Positions 29,149 to 37,651 of a DNA stretch of 64,000 bases are shown here, piece by piece. The position numbers and the translations under genes were made by a program. The notes beneath the pieces are model-generated. The model was not told the DNA's origin. It ran no database searches and was given only the letters and a program-made list of their open reading frames with translations. Position 1 is the first letter of the stretch, and each line of letters starts with the position of its first letter. The stretch comes from Cohnella lubricantis (GTDB lineage: Bacteria > Bacillota > Bacilli > Paenibacillales > Paenibacillaceae): positions 151,306 to 215,305 of the forward strand of contig NZ_JACJVN010000028.1 in assembly GCF_014212015.1 (NCBI RefSeq), in the 5' to 3' direction.

Positions 29149-30047
29149 GCCCGCTCACCCTCCTTGCCTTGAACTTGATTGATCTTGGACAAATGCACGA
29201 CCAATTGCTGCAGCGATACCGGCTGAATCTCCAATCCCATGCCTTCAGCCTCGTGACGGTCCCGTCCATCGCCGGCGCCGATGACGGCTGCGGTCAACAA
29301 ACCTCCGAACGGCTCTCGATGAATCACTTGTTTGCCTCGCAAGAAGTCCTCGACCTTCGAAGCAGCCCCGGCCACCGCATAAGCCCGCCCGCGGATCGTA
29401 TCGGTCTCTTCATCCAGAATCACCTTGCCGCTGTCAATGACAATCACATGCTCCAACAGCCTGCTGACCTCATCTATTAGATGCGTGGATAGAATGATGG
29501 TGCGCGGGTGTTCACTATAATCTTCCAGCAGACGATCGTAGAACAAACTGCGTGCGACCGCATCCAATCCCAAATACGGCTCGTCGAAAATCGTCAGCGG
29601 CGCGCGGCTGGCGAGCCCGACCACGATACCCAAAGAAGAGAGCATGCCTCTGGACAGCTTCTTCACATTTCGCTTCAGCGGCAGCTGGAAATCCGCGATA
29701 AGCGAATTGGCGAAGTCCCGATCCCACTTCGGGAAGAAGTCGGCCGATACGTCCAGCACATTTTTGACAGAGAATGTGTCCGGGTACTTCTGGCTCTCCT
29801 TGATGAAGCAAATGTTCCTAAGCACCTTCTCGTTCTCGTAGGGATGCTCTCCGAACACCTTCAGATCGCCGCTCGTCGCGAAGCCCTGGGCCGTGAGAAT
29901 ATGCATCAGCGTCGTCTTCCCGGCGCCGTTGCGGCCAAGCATGCCATAGATTTTGTCCGCCTCGATCTGGAAGCTGACGTCGTCGATCGCCTTTACCTGG
30001 CCGTACGATTTGCGCAGATGGTTGACTTCGATAACCGCACTCATCAT
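29145..30047 (-). CDS. ABC transporter ATP-binding protein
   Basis: 300 residues: Walker A GRNGAGKTT near residue 39, a degenerate signature LSRGM, Walker B LTIFDEPYLGLD and the switch His in LSTHLIDEV. A C-terminal 70-residue extension follows, typical of YtrB/CcmA-like drug or peptide exporters. Two adjacent ATGs (30047, 30044) overlap the gntR stop. With the permease it probably exports an antibiotic, peptide or wall intermediate; this is inferred from the YtrA-type regulator. Confidence 0.88.
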   Translation of the reverse strand: MMSAVIEVNHLRKSYGQVKAIDDVSFQIEADKIYGMLGRNGAGKTTLMHILTAQGFATSGDLKVFGEHPYENEKVLRNICFIKESQKYPDTFSVKNVLDVSADFFPKWDRDFANSLIADFQLPLKRNVKKLSRGMLSSLGIVVGLASRAPLTIFDEPYLGLDAVARSLFYDRLLEDYSEHPRTIILSTHLIDEVSRLLEHVIVIDSGKVILDEETDTIRGRAYAVAGAASKVEDFLRGKQVIHREPFGGLLTAAVIGAGDGRDRHEAEGMGLEIQPVSLQQLVVHLSKINQVQGKEGERA

Positions 30048-30400
30048 CCGTTCTCCCCTTTCCGGATCATATCTGCCACTTCGGCATTCGTGATGCCGAG
30101 CTTCTGCGCTTCCCGAAGCATCGACAATACATACTGGTCGTAAAACAGTGCCTTGCGCTTCTCGATCAGCACGCTGCGCGAACCTTCCTTCACGAACATT
30201 CCAATCCCTCTCTTCTTGTAAAGGATGCCTTGGTCGACCAGTTCATTGACGCCTTTCGCCGCCGTTGCCGGATTGATCTGATAGAATGCCGCGAATTGAT
30301 TGGTCGACGGCACCTGCGATTCTTCAGGCAGGACTCCTTCAATAATGTCATTCTCAATCTTCTCGGCAATCTGTAGGAAGATAGGGCGACTGTCATCCAT
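30044..30400 (-). CDS. GntR family regulator, YtrA subfamily
   Basis: About 118 residues: winged-helix GntR domain (PIFLQIAEKIENDIIEG...VPSTNQFAAFYQINPATAAKGVNELVDQGILYKKRGIGMFV), then a short C-terminal dimerisation helix and no ligand domain, as in YtrA repressors that control an adjoining ABC transporter. ATG 30400 follows AGGTGA; GTG 30412, after AAGGA, is also possible. A near-perfect inverted repeat overlaps its promoter. Confidence 0.9.
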   Translation of the reverse strand: MDDSRPIFLQIAEKIENDIIEGVLPEESQVPSTNQFAAFYQINPATAAKGVNELVDQGILYKKRGIGMFVKEGSRSVLIEKRKALFYDQYVLSMLREAQKLGITNAEVADMIRKGENG

Positions 30401-30450
30401 TCTGTTGATCACCTCGGTTCCTTGCTTCGTATTGTATACTATGTCCAGTG

Positions 30451-30488
30451 CTTGTGTGGTTAATTACTCATGTAACTAACCATACAAG
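30451..30488. promoter_or_regulatory. inverted-repeat operator of the GntR/ABC operon
   Basis: Arms of 17 bases (30451-30467 and 30472-30488) match at 15 positions around TCAT: CTTGTGTGGTTAATTAC against GTAACTAACCATACAAG. It covers the -10 and predicted start site of the gntR promoter, the usual place for autorepression. Confidence 0.8.
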
Positions 30489-30507
30489 ACAAATGAATGA
30501 CTGTCAA
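30479..30507 (-). promoter_or_regulatory. promoter of the GntR/ABC operon
   Basis: TTGACA (30502-30507), 17-base spacer, TATGGT (30479-30484). The -10 lies inside the inverted repeat. Confidence 0.7.
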
Positions 30508-30574
30508 TAGGAATAATTCCTTTTTTTACTACATGCGCTTATCGGAGACGGTGCCGCCGAGAATGCAGTCAAAC

Positions 30575-30608
30575 AAAAAAACCTTATTCCGAGAATCCGG
30601 AATAAGGT
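30575..30608 (-). terminator. terminator of ftsAZ / dcw cluster
   Basis: Perfect 11-bp stem ACCTTATTCCG (30581-30591) with CGGAATAAGGT (30598-30608), then TTTTTT on the minus transcript, 28 bases after the ftsZ stop. Confidence 0.95.
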
Positions 30609-30636
30609 GCTTGTTCAAGCCGATGCATCGCTGTGA

Positions 30637-31794
30637 CTACCGGTCGCGAGGACGATTGCGCAGGAATGCAGGAATGTCGAGCTGATCGCTGGTCAGGTTG
30701 TTGCTGCCGAACGGGCGCAGGTTGCTGGCGGCGTTGCTCGCAGAACGCGTGTCTTGCGTCTCGGATGCAGCGGCTGACTGCGATGGCTGCGATGGCTGCA
30801 TATGCGAAGAAGAAGGCTGAACGCGAGGACGGCTCGACATCTTATGCTCGAAGCCGGTCGCAATGACCGTTACTTTGATCTCATCCTTCATGCTGTCGTC
30901 AATGCTCGCGCCGAAGATCATGTTCACTTCCGGATCGGAAGCGGCGATGACGATCTCGGCTGCTTCGTTAACTTCGAACAGCGAGAGGTTGGAGCCGCCG
31001 GTAATGTTCATAATGATGCCGCGCGCACCCTCGATGGATGTCTCGAGCAGCGGGCTCATGATTGCCTTCTTGGCCGCTTCCATCGCACGGTTCTCGCCGC
31101 CGGCTACGCCGATGCCCATGAGAGCCGAGCCGCGTTCGGTCATGATCGTCTTCACGTCGGCGAAGTCGAGGTTGATCAGTCCCGGCACCGCGATCAAGTC
31201 GGAGATGCCCTGAACTGCTTGCTTGAGCACGTTGTCCGCTTCGCGGAACGCTTCCATCATCGGCGTCTTCTTGTCGACAATCTCCAGAAGGCGATCGTTC
31301 GGAATGACGATCAGCGTGTCGACCTTCTCTTTGAGCGCTTCGATGCCTTGATCAGCCTGCGTGGAACGCTTGCGGCCCTCGAAGGTAAATGGACGGGTAA
31401 CGACGCCAACCGTCAGAGCCCCGGCTTCCTTCGCCAGCTCCGCAATAACCGGAGCCGCGCCCGTACCGGTGCCTCCGCCCATGCCCGCTGTTACGAATAC
31501 CATATCCGACCCGCGCAGCGAATTGATGATCGCTTCGCGGGATTCTTCTGCTGCCTTCTTGCCGACATCCGGATTAGCGCCGGCGCCGAGACCGCGGGTA
31601 AGCTTGTCCCCGATCTGCAGCTTCTGTTCCGACTTCGTCAGGTGAAGCGCTTGAGCGTCCGTGTTCACCGTAATGAACTCGACGCCCTTCACGCCGTTCT
31701 CGATCATTCGGTTCACCGCGTTGCTGCCGCCGCCACCGACGCCGATCACTTTAATTTTCGCGAGCGGCTCCATTTCAAAATCAAATTCCAACAT
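30637..31794 (-). CDS. ftsZ: cell division GTPase FtsZ
   Basis: Tubulin-like protein that polymerises into the Z ring. 385 residues from ATG 31794 ([30 protein letters not shown]), 10 bases after GGAGG. The tubulin signature [11 protein letters not shown] (GTP binding) and the T7 synergy loop [11 protein letters not shown] are present. A variable Gln/Ser-rich linker leads to the C-terminal peptide [12 protein letters not shown] that binds FtsA and SepF. Last gene of the cluster, followed by a strong terminator. Confidence 0.98.
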   Translation of the reverse strand: MLEFDFEMEPLAKIKVIGVGGGGSNAVNRMIENGVKGVEFITVNTDAQALHLTKSEQKLQIGDKLTRGLGAGANPDVGKKAAEESREAIINSLRGSDMVFVTAGMGGGTGTGAAPVIAELAKEAGALTVGVVTRPFTFEGRKRSTQADQGIEALKEKVDTLIVIPNDRLLEIVDKKTPMMEAFREADNVLKQAVQGISDLIAVPGLINLDFADVKTIMTERGSALMGIGVAGGENRAMEAAKKAIMSPLLETSIEGARGIIMNITGGSNLSLFEVNEAAEIVIAASDPEVNMIFGASIDDSMKDEIKVTVIATGFEHKMSSRPRVQPSSSHMQPSQPSQSAAASETQDTRSASNAASNLRPFGSNNLTSDQLDIPAFLRNRPRDR

Positions 31795-31844
31795 ATTACT
31801 ATTTCCTCCTCGCATCGCTATGAGAATCCCTTATCAGCGGCGGC

Positions 31845-33092
31845 TCAAATAAATTCCTTAAACATATTCTTAACCCATTCCATAATGCCGCCGGGCTTAG
31901 AAGAGGCCGCTCCCGCAGCCGCTTTGCTCTTCTGAGGGCGTTTGGCCTGCGCGGCGCTGCGGGCACGAACGTACTTGGTCACGTATTGAATCATGCCCAC
32001 GCCGCTGCTGAACGATGGATCGCGAACGCCGATGAAGTCCGGCACCGCGATCCGGACATTCGATTCCAATTCGCTCTGCGCGAGGGGAAGAACGCCGGGC
32101 ATCGATACCGATCCGCCCGTTAACACGTATCCGTTAAGCTTGTCCAAATAACCAAGACGCTTGACTTCCTGGCGAATCATGTGGAATATCTCCTGCATGC
32201 GCGGCTCGATGATCGCGGATAGATCGTATTGGGAGAATTCCTTCTCCACATTGCTTCCGACCCTCATCACTTTGAACTTCTGGTCCTCAGCCGCATCCTC
32301 CGTACGGGCACACCCGTACTTCAGCTTGATCTTCTCCGCGTGCTCGGTCTGCGTCTTCAGGCCGTAGCAAATATCGCTCGTCACATAATCGCCGCCGATC
32401 GGAAGCGTCGAGACGGCTGCGAGGCTGCCGCCTTCGAAGATCGCGAGCGTCGTCGCTCCCGCTCCGATGTCAGCAAGCACCGTGCCCATCTGCTTCTCGT
32501 CCTTCGTGAGTGCCATCATGCCCGAAGCCAGAGACATCAGAATGATACCGGAAATCTTAAGGCCCGCCTTCTCAACGCAACGCATTAAATTATGTACGGC
32601 GGCTTTGGTTCCCGTAATAATCGTGCATTCGACTTCCAGACGAACGCCGATCATTCCTCTCGGATCTTGAATGCCGGTAAGCCCATCAACAAGATATTGC
32701 TTCGGCAGCAAGCCGATAATCTCTCTCTCCGGCGGAAGCGCGACCACTTTGGCGGCTTGAAGAACGCGCTCAATGTCCTCTTCCCCGATCTCCCGGTCTT
32801 CATTCGACACGGCGACAACGCCATGATTGCTCTGAAGCGCTATGTGATTGCCGGCAATGCCTACGTATACTTCTCCGATGTCAATCCCAACCATGCGTTC
32901 CGCATGGTCGACGGCGTTTCGGATCGATTGAACGGTCTGGTCAATATCGACAATAGCGCCTTTGCGGATGCCTTCGGAATCCGAAGATCCGACGCCAATG
33001 ATATTAATGGCCCCGTTGCTGATTTCCCCGATGATCACCCGGACCTTCGACGTGCCGATGTCCAAGCTGACGATGAGGTCGTTGCTACTCAA
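31845..33092 (-). CDS. ftsA: cell division protein FtsA
   Basis: Actin-like ATPase that ties FtsZ to the membrane. 415 residues: phosphate-1 loop VSLDIGTSKVR, 1C domain, ADIGAGATTLAIFEGG phosphate-2 and LTGGSVSMPGV adenosine motifs, and a C-terminal amphipathic anchor (MEWVKNMFKEFI) after an Ala/Lys-rich linker. TTG start at 33092, 9 bases after GGAGG. A sigma-H-like promoter lies 59 bases upstream, as in B. subtilis ftsAZ. Confidence 0.97.
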   Translation of the reverse strand: MSSNDLIVSLDIGTSKVRVIIGEISNGAINIIGVGSSDSEGIRKGAIVDIDQTVQSIRNAVDHAERMVGIDIGEVYVGIAGNHIALQSNHGVVAVSNEDREIGEEDIERVLQAAKVVALPPEREIIGLLPKQYLVDGLTGIQDPRGMIGVRLEVECTIITGTKAAVHNLMRCVEKAGLKISGIILMSLASGMMALTKDEKQMGTVLADIGAGATTLAIFEGGSLAAVSTLPIGGDYVTSDICYGLKTQTEHAEKIKLKYGCARTEDAAEDQKFKVMRVGSNVEKEFSQYDLSAIIEPRMQEIFHMIRQEVKRLGYLDKLNGYVLTGGSVSMPGVLPLAQSELESNVRIAVPDFIGVRDPSFSSGVGMIQYVTKYVRARSAAQAKRPQKSKAAAGAASSKPGGIMEWVKNMFKEFI

Positions 33093-33150
33093 ACGGTGGC
33101 ACCTCCAATTAGTCGTTGAAAATAGCTGCGAAATGGGATGCTTTCTCTAC

Positions 33151-33179
33151 TTATTCAACGTCTGCGAGTTTTTCCCTCT
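33151..33179 (-). promoter_or_regulatory. candidate sigma-H promoter of ftsAZ
   Basis: Read on minus: AGAGGGAAA (33171-33179), 11 bases, GTTGAATAA (33151-33159). This fits the sigma-H pattern RnAGGAWWW-N11/12-RnnGAATWW at all but one conserved position. B. subtilis ftsAZ also has a sigma-H promoter used for asymmetric septation. Confidence 0.65.
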
Positions 33180-33200
33180 TTTTTCAACAAAAAATTTCAT

Positions 33201-33226
33201 GATTCTCGGTGCTGATTCTCAGTGCT
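33201..33226. repeat. 13-bp tandem direct repeat upstream of ftsA
   Basis: GATTCTCGGTGCT and GATTCTCAGTGCT are directly adjacent (12 of 13 bases identical). They lie 22 bases upstream of the sigma-H-like -35. Just beyond is a perfect 8-bp hairpin, AAATCCTT/AAGGATTT (33234-33254). Confidence 0.8.
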
Positions 33227-33329
33227 ATTATTCAAATCCTTCACGCAAGGATTTATAGGCAGCCGATATTATAAATTCTAGCATTGTTCCGGCTAAAAGA
33301 GTAGAGTCCTTTTCCTTATGTTTAATAGC

Positions 33330-34079
33330 TTAGGAGCCGCTCTGCTGCTCGTTTTGTGCCGAATAAGGAAGGTAATAGTCCGCTTCCAGCAAAGTGATAA
33401 GTCCAGGCGCACGATTCGCTACGATCTCGCCCATTATATCCATCTTGCCGGGCAGCTTGCCAATCGTCGTTACGATCTCGAATTTGGACCGCGTGAACAG
33501 CTTGATCCGGTCTGGATACGCGTTGGAGGGATCCGGCGCGATCTGGGAGAAGTCGCCTAGCGCCGCCGGCTCCAGTTTGCCGAGAACGCCGCAAAGCGCA
33601 GCCCGGTTCGGATCGTTAACATTCCATCCCGTCAAGATGGGCATATCCGGCAACGATTCCCCTTCCTTCATCGGAATGGACAGGCCGTTCTCGAGCACGA
33701 GCGAAGCTCGGCCCGTATCGTTCAGTTCGACGGCCACTGCCGCAAATTCCTGAACCTCTATCTTCAAATGTCCGGGGAAACGTTTGGTCACCGTAGCGTT
33801 CTGCACAGGTCCGATCTCTTCAATCTTCGCTTCCAGCTTCTTCGGACTTCCCTTGAAGAATGAATCGCCCTCCTGAATTCCGAGCGCCTGCTCCACATCA
33901 GCGGCTGCCGCGTAGCGGGTTCCCGTAATCTCGATATCGGTAATGCGCGACAGCGACGAATGGAAAAACAACACGATCAGCGCGATCGCGAACAGTGCGA
34001 TCACGATCCCTAGGAGCGTGCCGCCGCGGCGCCGCGGGGCAACGGGTTCCGGTCTCAACGCAGGAATCCGCTCGGCCAT
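33330..34079 (-). CDS. ftsQ: cell division protein FtsQ/DivIB
   Basis: Bitopic divisome protein. 249 residues: short basic cytoplasmic N terminus (PRRRG), one membrane helix at about 21-40, an extracellular POTRA domain (ITDIEITGTRYAAAADVEQALGIQEGDSFF), then the FtsQ/DivIB beta domain with RFPGHLKIEVQEF. It interacts with FtsL, which is also encoded here. The ylxW/ylxX/sbp genes that follow divIB in B. subtilis are absent; a 237-base regulatory gap leads to ftsA instead. Confidence 0.92.
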   Translation of the reverse strand: MAERIPALRPEPVAPRRRGGTLLGIVIALFAIALIVLFFHSSLSRITDIEITGTRYAAAADVEQALGIQEGDSFFKGSPKKLEAKIEEIGPVQNATVTKRFPGHLKIEVQEFAAVAVELNDTGRASLVLENGLSIPMKEGESLPDMPILTGWNVNDPNRAALCGVLGKLEPAALGDFSQIAPDPSNAYPDRIKLFTRSKFEIVTTIGKLPGKMDIMGEIVANRAPGLITLLEADYYLPYSAQNEQQSGS

Positions 34080-34128
34080 GGATGTATCCCCCTCTATCGC
34101 ATGCTTGTCCGATCTATGGTCATAGAAA

Positions 34129-34165
34129 TCCCCCGCTCATAGGATCGCTCCGCTACAGCGGGGGA
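34129..34165 (-). promoter_or_regulatory. hairpin between murA and ftsQ
   Basis: TCCCCCGCT (34129-34137) pairs with AGCGGGGGA (34157-34165), 19-base loop, then TTTCT on the minus transcript. It could be a weak terminator or attenuator, or an mRNA processing or stability element. Confidence 0.45.
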
Positions 34166-34174
34166 GAACAGCCG

Positions 34175-35458
34175 TTATCGATTGGCGCTTGCCGCAATGC
34201 TCTCGTAAGGCAGCCTCACGATGTCGGCTCCTAAACTTGCAAACATCCCTTCAATCCGGTCATAACCTCGATCGATATGATGAACGTGCTCGACGATGGT
34301 CGTGCCATGGGCGGCTAGCCCCGCAATAACGAGCGCCGCTCCTGCGCGCAGATCGGTCGCTTCAACGGTCGAGCCGTACAGCTTCGGAACGCCTCGGATG
34401 AACGCCGTGTTCAGGTCCAGCCTGATGTTGGCTCCCATCCGGCATAATTCCTCCACATGCTTGAAGCGTCCTTCGAACACCGTCTCTTTGACGACGCTGA
34501 CACCGTCAGCGAGTGATAACAAGATCATAAGCTGCGCCTGCAGATCAGTCGGAAACGCCGGATAAGGCGACGTCACGACCCGATCGACCGCCCGCGGACG
34601 GGCGCTGGCTCCAACTCTCATTATACCATTCTCGACTTCGATATGAACACCCGCGCGTCTTAATACATGAATAAGAGAGGTCAAATGTCCGGGCTGCGTC
34701 CCTTCTAGGGTTACGCTGCCTCTAGTAGCCGCGGCGGCAACCATCACCGTGCCCGTGACGATGCGGTCGGGAATAATGTCGAATTCGCAGCCGGACAGCG
34801 AAGGAACCCCGTCGATAATGATCGTATCGGTTCCGGCTCCTCTGACCTGCCCGCCCATCTCATTGAGGAAGCGCTGCAGATCTTGAATCTCCGGCTCGCG
34901 AGCCGCGCCGACGATCGTCGTTCGGCCCTTGGCCAGAACGGCGGCGAGCATAATATTCTCGGTCGCTCCGACGCTCGGAAAATCGAGAATAATCTCGGCG
35001 CCGACAAGCTGTTTGGCCGTGCAAACGATGCGGCTGCCCGTCTCTCGCAGTTCGGCGCCAAGCGCCTGCAGCCCCCTTAAGTGCAGGTCGATCTTGCGCT
35101 CCCCGATTGCGCAGCCCCCAGGCTGATAGACTTCCACTTCCCCGAAGCGCGCCAGCAGCGGCCCCATGAGGAAGACCGACGATCTCATCTGCCTCATCAA
35201 ATGCTCCGGTACATGGGAGGAGAAAGCCTTCGAACTGTCGACCGTCACCTGGTCGTCTGTCTGATTCGTCTTGCAGCCTAGATCTTGCAAAATATGAAGC
35301 ATCACTTCGATATCCAATAAGCGAGGTACGTTGCGAATCGTCACCGCTTCCTCCGCCAGCATGCTGGCGGCCAGAATCGGCAGAGCGGCATTCTTGGCTC
35401 CATGGATGCGTATGGTGCCCGAAAGCGGCTTACCGCCTTCAATCACCAATTTGTCCAA
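34175..35458 (-). CDS. murA: UDP-N-acetylglucosamine 1-carboxyvinyltransferase
   Basis: Transfers enolpyruvate from PEP to UDP-GlcNAc, the first committed step of peptidoglycan synthesis and the fosfomycin target. 427 residues from TTG 35458 (MDKLVIEGGKPLSGTIRIHGAKNAAL), 7 bases after GGAGGT. The catalytic Cys lies in YQPGGCAIGERKIDLHL; a Cys here, not Asp, predicts fosfomycin sensitivity. The longer frame to 35485 overlaps murB and lacks a site. Confidence 0.96.
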   Translation of the reverse strand: MDKLVIEGGKPLSGTIRIHGAKNAALPILAASMLAEEAVTIRNVPRLLDIEVMLHILQDLGCKTNQTDDQVTVDSSKAFSSHVPEHLMRQMRSSVFLMGPLLARFGEVEVYQPGGCAIGERKIDLHLRGLQALGAELRETGSRIVCTAKQLVGAEIILDFPSVGATENIMLAAVLAKGRTTIVGAAREPEIQDLQRFLNEMGGQVRGAGTDTIIIDGVPSLSGCEFDIIPDRIVTGTVMVAAAATRGSVTLEGTQPGHLTSLIHVLRRAGVHIEVENGIMRVGASARPRAVDRVVTSPYPAFPTDLQAQLMILLSLADGVSVVKETVFEGRFKHVEELCRMGANIRLDLNTAFIRGVPKLYGSTVEATDLRAGAALVIAGLAAHGTTIVEHVHHIDRGYDRIEGMFASLGADIVRLPYESIAASANR

Positions 35459-35474
35459 GGTTGTCACCTCCGGA

Positions 35475-36380
35475 TTACCGCTCACCCATCAGGAGAACCT
35501 CCGGCACCATTCGAATTCCAAAGCGGTCTTCCACGGTGCTCTGAACCCGGCGTATGAGGGTGAGGACGTCCTCGGCCTTGGCATCGCCATGGTTGACGAT
35601 AAAGTTGGCGTGCAGAAGAGAGACTTCGGCGTTGCCTTCACGCGCGCCCTTCAGCCCGGCGGCTTCGATCAGCCTCGCGGCATGATCGTTCGGCGGATTG
35701 CGGAATACGCTCCCCGCGCAGGCCATCTGCAGCGGCTGTGTCCGCAGCCGGCGATCCTTGAACGATGCCAGCGCGGCGGCGATCTCCTTGCGATCTCCCG
35801 GCTGGAGAAGGAATGTCGCCTCCGTCACGATACCCCGCCGCTCCTGCAGAATCGAATGGCGATAGCCGAATGCCAAGTCTTCCTTCCCGTACGTTCCCCG
35901 TGTTCCGTCTTCCCAGACGATGTCGGCCGACTGTAAGATGCGTGACACATCAGAGCCATGCGCTCCGGCGTTCATGTAGACGGCTCCGCCTACCGTGCCT
36001 GGAATTCCTCCCGCGAACTCCAGTCCGGTGAGCCCTTCCTTGCCGGTCATAACCGACAGCTTGATGAAGGAATAAGAACCGCCCGCCCTGACGGTTCCCC
36101 CGTCGAACGACACGAAGTCAAAGCCCTTGCCGAGCTTGATGACGGCGCCGCGAACGCCCTTGTCAGACACGAGCGTATTGGATCCGCGCCCCAGCGTCGT
36201 CCATGGCACGTCATGCCGATTCAGGATGCGGATAGCGTCAGCCAACTGTTCTTGGGTATCGGGAACGAGGAAGATATCCGCTGGTCCGCCGATTTTCCAA
36301 GTCGTATGCTTGGCAAGCGGTTCGTTCAAGCTTACCGAGCCGATCAGGGCTTGTTCCAGTTCCGCGACCAACCGTTGCAT
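35475..36380 (-). CDS. murB: UDP-N-acetylenolpyruvoylglucosamine reductase
   Basis: FAD- and NADPH-dependent reduction of the MurA product to UDP-MurNAc. 301 residues, type IIb MurB. The FAD-binding stretch is TLGRGSNTLVSDKGVRG, then GIPGTVGGAVYMNAGAHG, and the active-site segment CAGSVFRNP. ATG 36380 is preceded by AAGGGGGAG. A possible promoter (36466-36495) lies in the 153-base gap from murG. Confidence 0.95.
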   Translation of the reverse strand: MQRLVAELEQALIGSVSLNEPLAKHTTWKIGGPADIFLVPDTQEQLADAIRILNRHDVPWTTLGRGSNTLVSDKGVRGAVIKLGKGFDFVSFDGGTVRAGGSYSFIKLSVMTGKEGLTGLEFAGGIPGTVGGAVYMNAGAHGSDVSRILQSADIVWEDGTRGTYGKEDLAFGYRHSILQERRGIVTEATFLLQPGDRKEIAAALASFKDRRLRTQPLQMACAGSVFRNPPNDHAARLIEAAGLKGAREGNAEVSLLHANFIVNHGDAKAEDVLTLIRRVQSTVEDRFGIRMVPEVLLMGER

Positions 36381-36465
36381 AATTGCTCCCCCTTGCCCAT
36401 AATAGAAGGCTTCGCTGCTCTCGCTTCTCGCCTGCGCCAACTCGACAATCACGATCACGCTGTAT

Positions 36466-36495
36466 CTTATGTCGACATCGCCGGCGTGGTGACAA
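36466..36495 (-). promoter_or_regulatory. candidate promoter of murB
   Basis: TTGTCA (36490-36495), 18-base spacer, CATAAG (36466-36471) on minus. Both boxes deviate from consensus. Confidence 0.35.
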
Positions 36496-36533
36496 ACGCC
36501 CAGCAGCCAAGCCTTCCAGTTCGATGTTGTTCG

Positions 36534-37643
36534 TTATTTGCGATGAATAAGTTCTAGCATTTGCTCATAGATCGCCGTTGCCGCATTAGGCGTGCCAAGA
36601 CGGCGGGAAGCCTTCGCCATCTTCTCCCGCAGCTCCGCGTCCCGCATAATCGACGAGACGGACCGCAGCAGACCGTCGCCGCTTAGGTCCTTCTCCAGTA
36701 TCATCTCCGCAGCTCCGGCGGCTGCCAGGCTCTCCGCATTCGGCTGCTGGTGGTTGTTCGTTACATTAGGCGACGGAATAAGAACAGCCGGAACGCCGAG
36801 CGACGTCACCTCGGCTAGGAAGGACGCTCCCGCCCGGCTGATAATCATCGAGGAAGCGGCCAGCACTTCCGGCATGTTGTTGACGTACGAGAGCACGTGC
36901 ACACGCTTCGCAACATCAGCCGGCAGCGCCTTCACGCGCTCCGCCGTCTGCTCGTAATACCGGTCGCCGGTCACAAGCACCAGATGAACGCCGGCTAAGC
37001 TCACCAAGCCGGGAAGCATGGCGAGGACCGCGTCATTGAGCGCCCGCGCTCCGCCGCTGCCGCCCGTTACAAGCACGAACGGCGTCCCCGGTGCCAAGCC
37101 GAGAGACGCATAGCCTTGCGCTTTATTGGCTTTGACCATGGTCGAAGCGACCGGGTTGCCGGCGTACTTCACATTGCCGACGCGGGCGAAATGCGGCAGC
37201 GAATCCTCGAAGCTGACCGCGACGCCGGACGCGTACCGGCTCAGAAATTTGTTCGTCAAACCGGGCACGACGTTCTGCTCGTGAATAAGCGTCGGAATGC
37301 CGAGCCGGGATGCCGCGTAGACGACGGGTCCGCAGACATAGCCGCCCGTTCCGACGACGATGTCCGGCTTGAACCGCTTCAGCAGCGCCTTCGAGCGCCG
37401 GACGCCCTGAATGAACCGGATGACGGTCCGGACGTTCTCCAGCGACAGCGAGCGCCGGATGCCGGAGATATCGATGCTCTCGAACGGCAAGCCCTGGGCG
37501 GGTACGATGCGGCTCTCAAGTCCTTTCTTGGTGCCGATGTAGAGCAGCTCCGAGCCCGGCTCCTTCTCGGCGACCTCGCGGCCGATCGCCAGCGCGGGAT
37601 AAATATGTCCGCCGGTACCTCCGCCGGTCAGCACAAGTCGCAT
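36534..37643 (-). CDS. murG: UDP-N-acetylglucosamine--N-acetylmuramyl pyrophosphoryl-undecaprenol GlcNAc transferase
   Basis: Adds GlcNAc to lipid I to make lipid II at the inner membrane face. 369 residues, GT-B fold. The N-terminal glycine loops are TGGGTGGHIYPA and GTGGYVCGP, HEQN near residue 120 is conserved, and the C-terminal donor site has TGGSGGARALN, SRAGASFLAEV and NNHQQPNAESLAAAGAAEMI. It is 8 bases downstream of spoVE. Confidence 0.97.
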   Translation of the reverse strand: MRLVLTGGGTGGHIYPALAIGREVAEKEPGSELLYIGTKKGLESRIVPAQGLPFESIDISGIRRSLSLENVRTVIRFIQGVRRSKALLKRFKPDIVVGTGGYVCGPVVYAASRLGIPTLIHEQNVVPGLTNKFLSRYASGVAVSFEDSLPHFARVGNVKYAGNPVASTMVKANKAQGYASLGLAPGTPFVLVTGGSGGARALNDAVLAMLPGLVSLAGVHLVLVTGDRYYEQTAERVKALPADVAKRVHVLSYVNNMPEVLAASSMIISRAGASFLAEVTSLGVPAVLIPSPNVTNNHQQPNAESLAAAGAAEMILEKDLSGDGLLRSVSSIMRDAELREKMAKASRRLGTPNAATAIYEQMLELIHRK

Positions 37644-37651
37644 GTTTCAAG

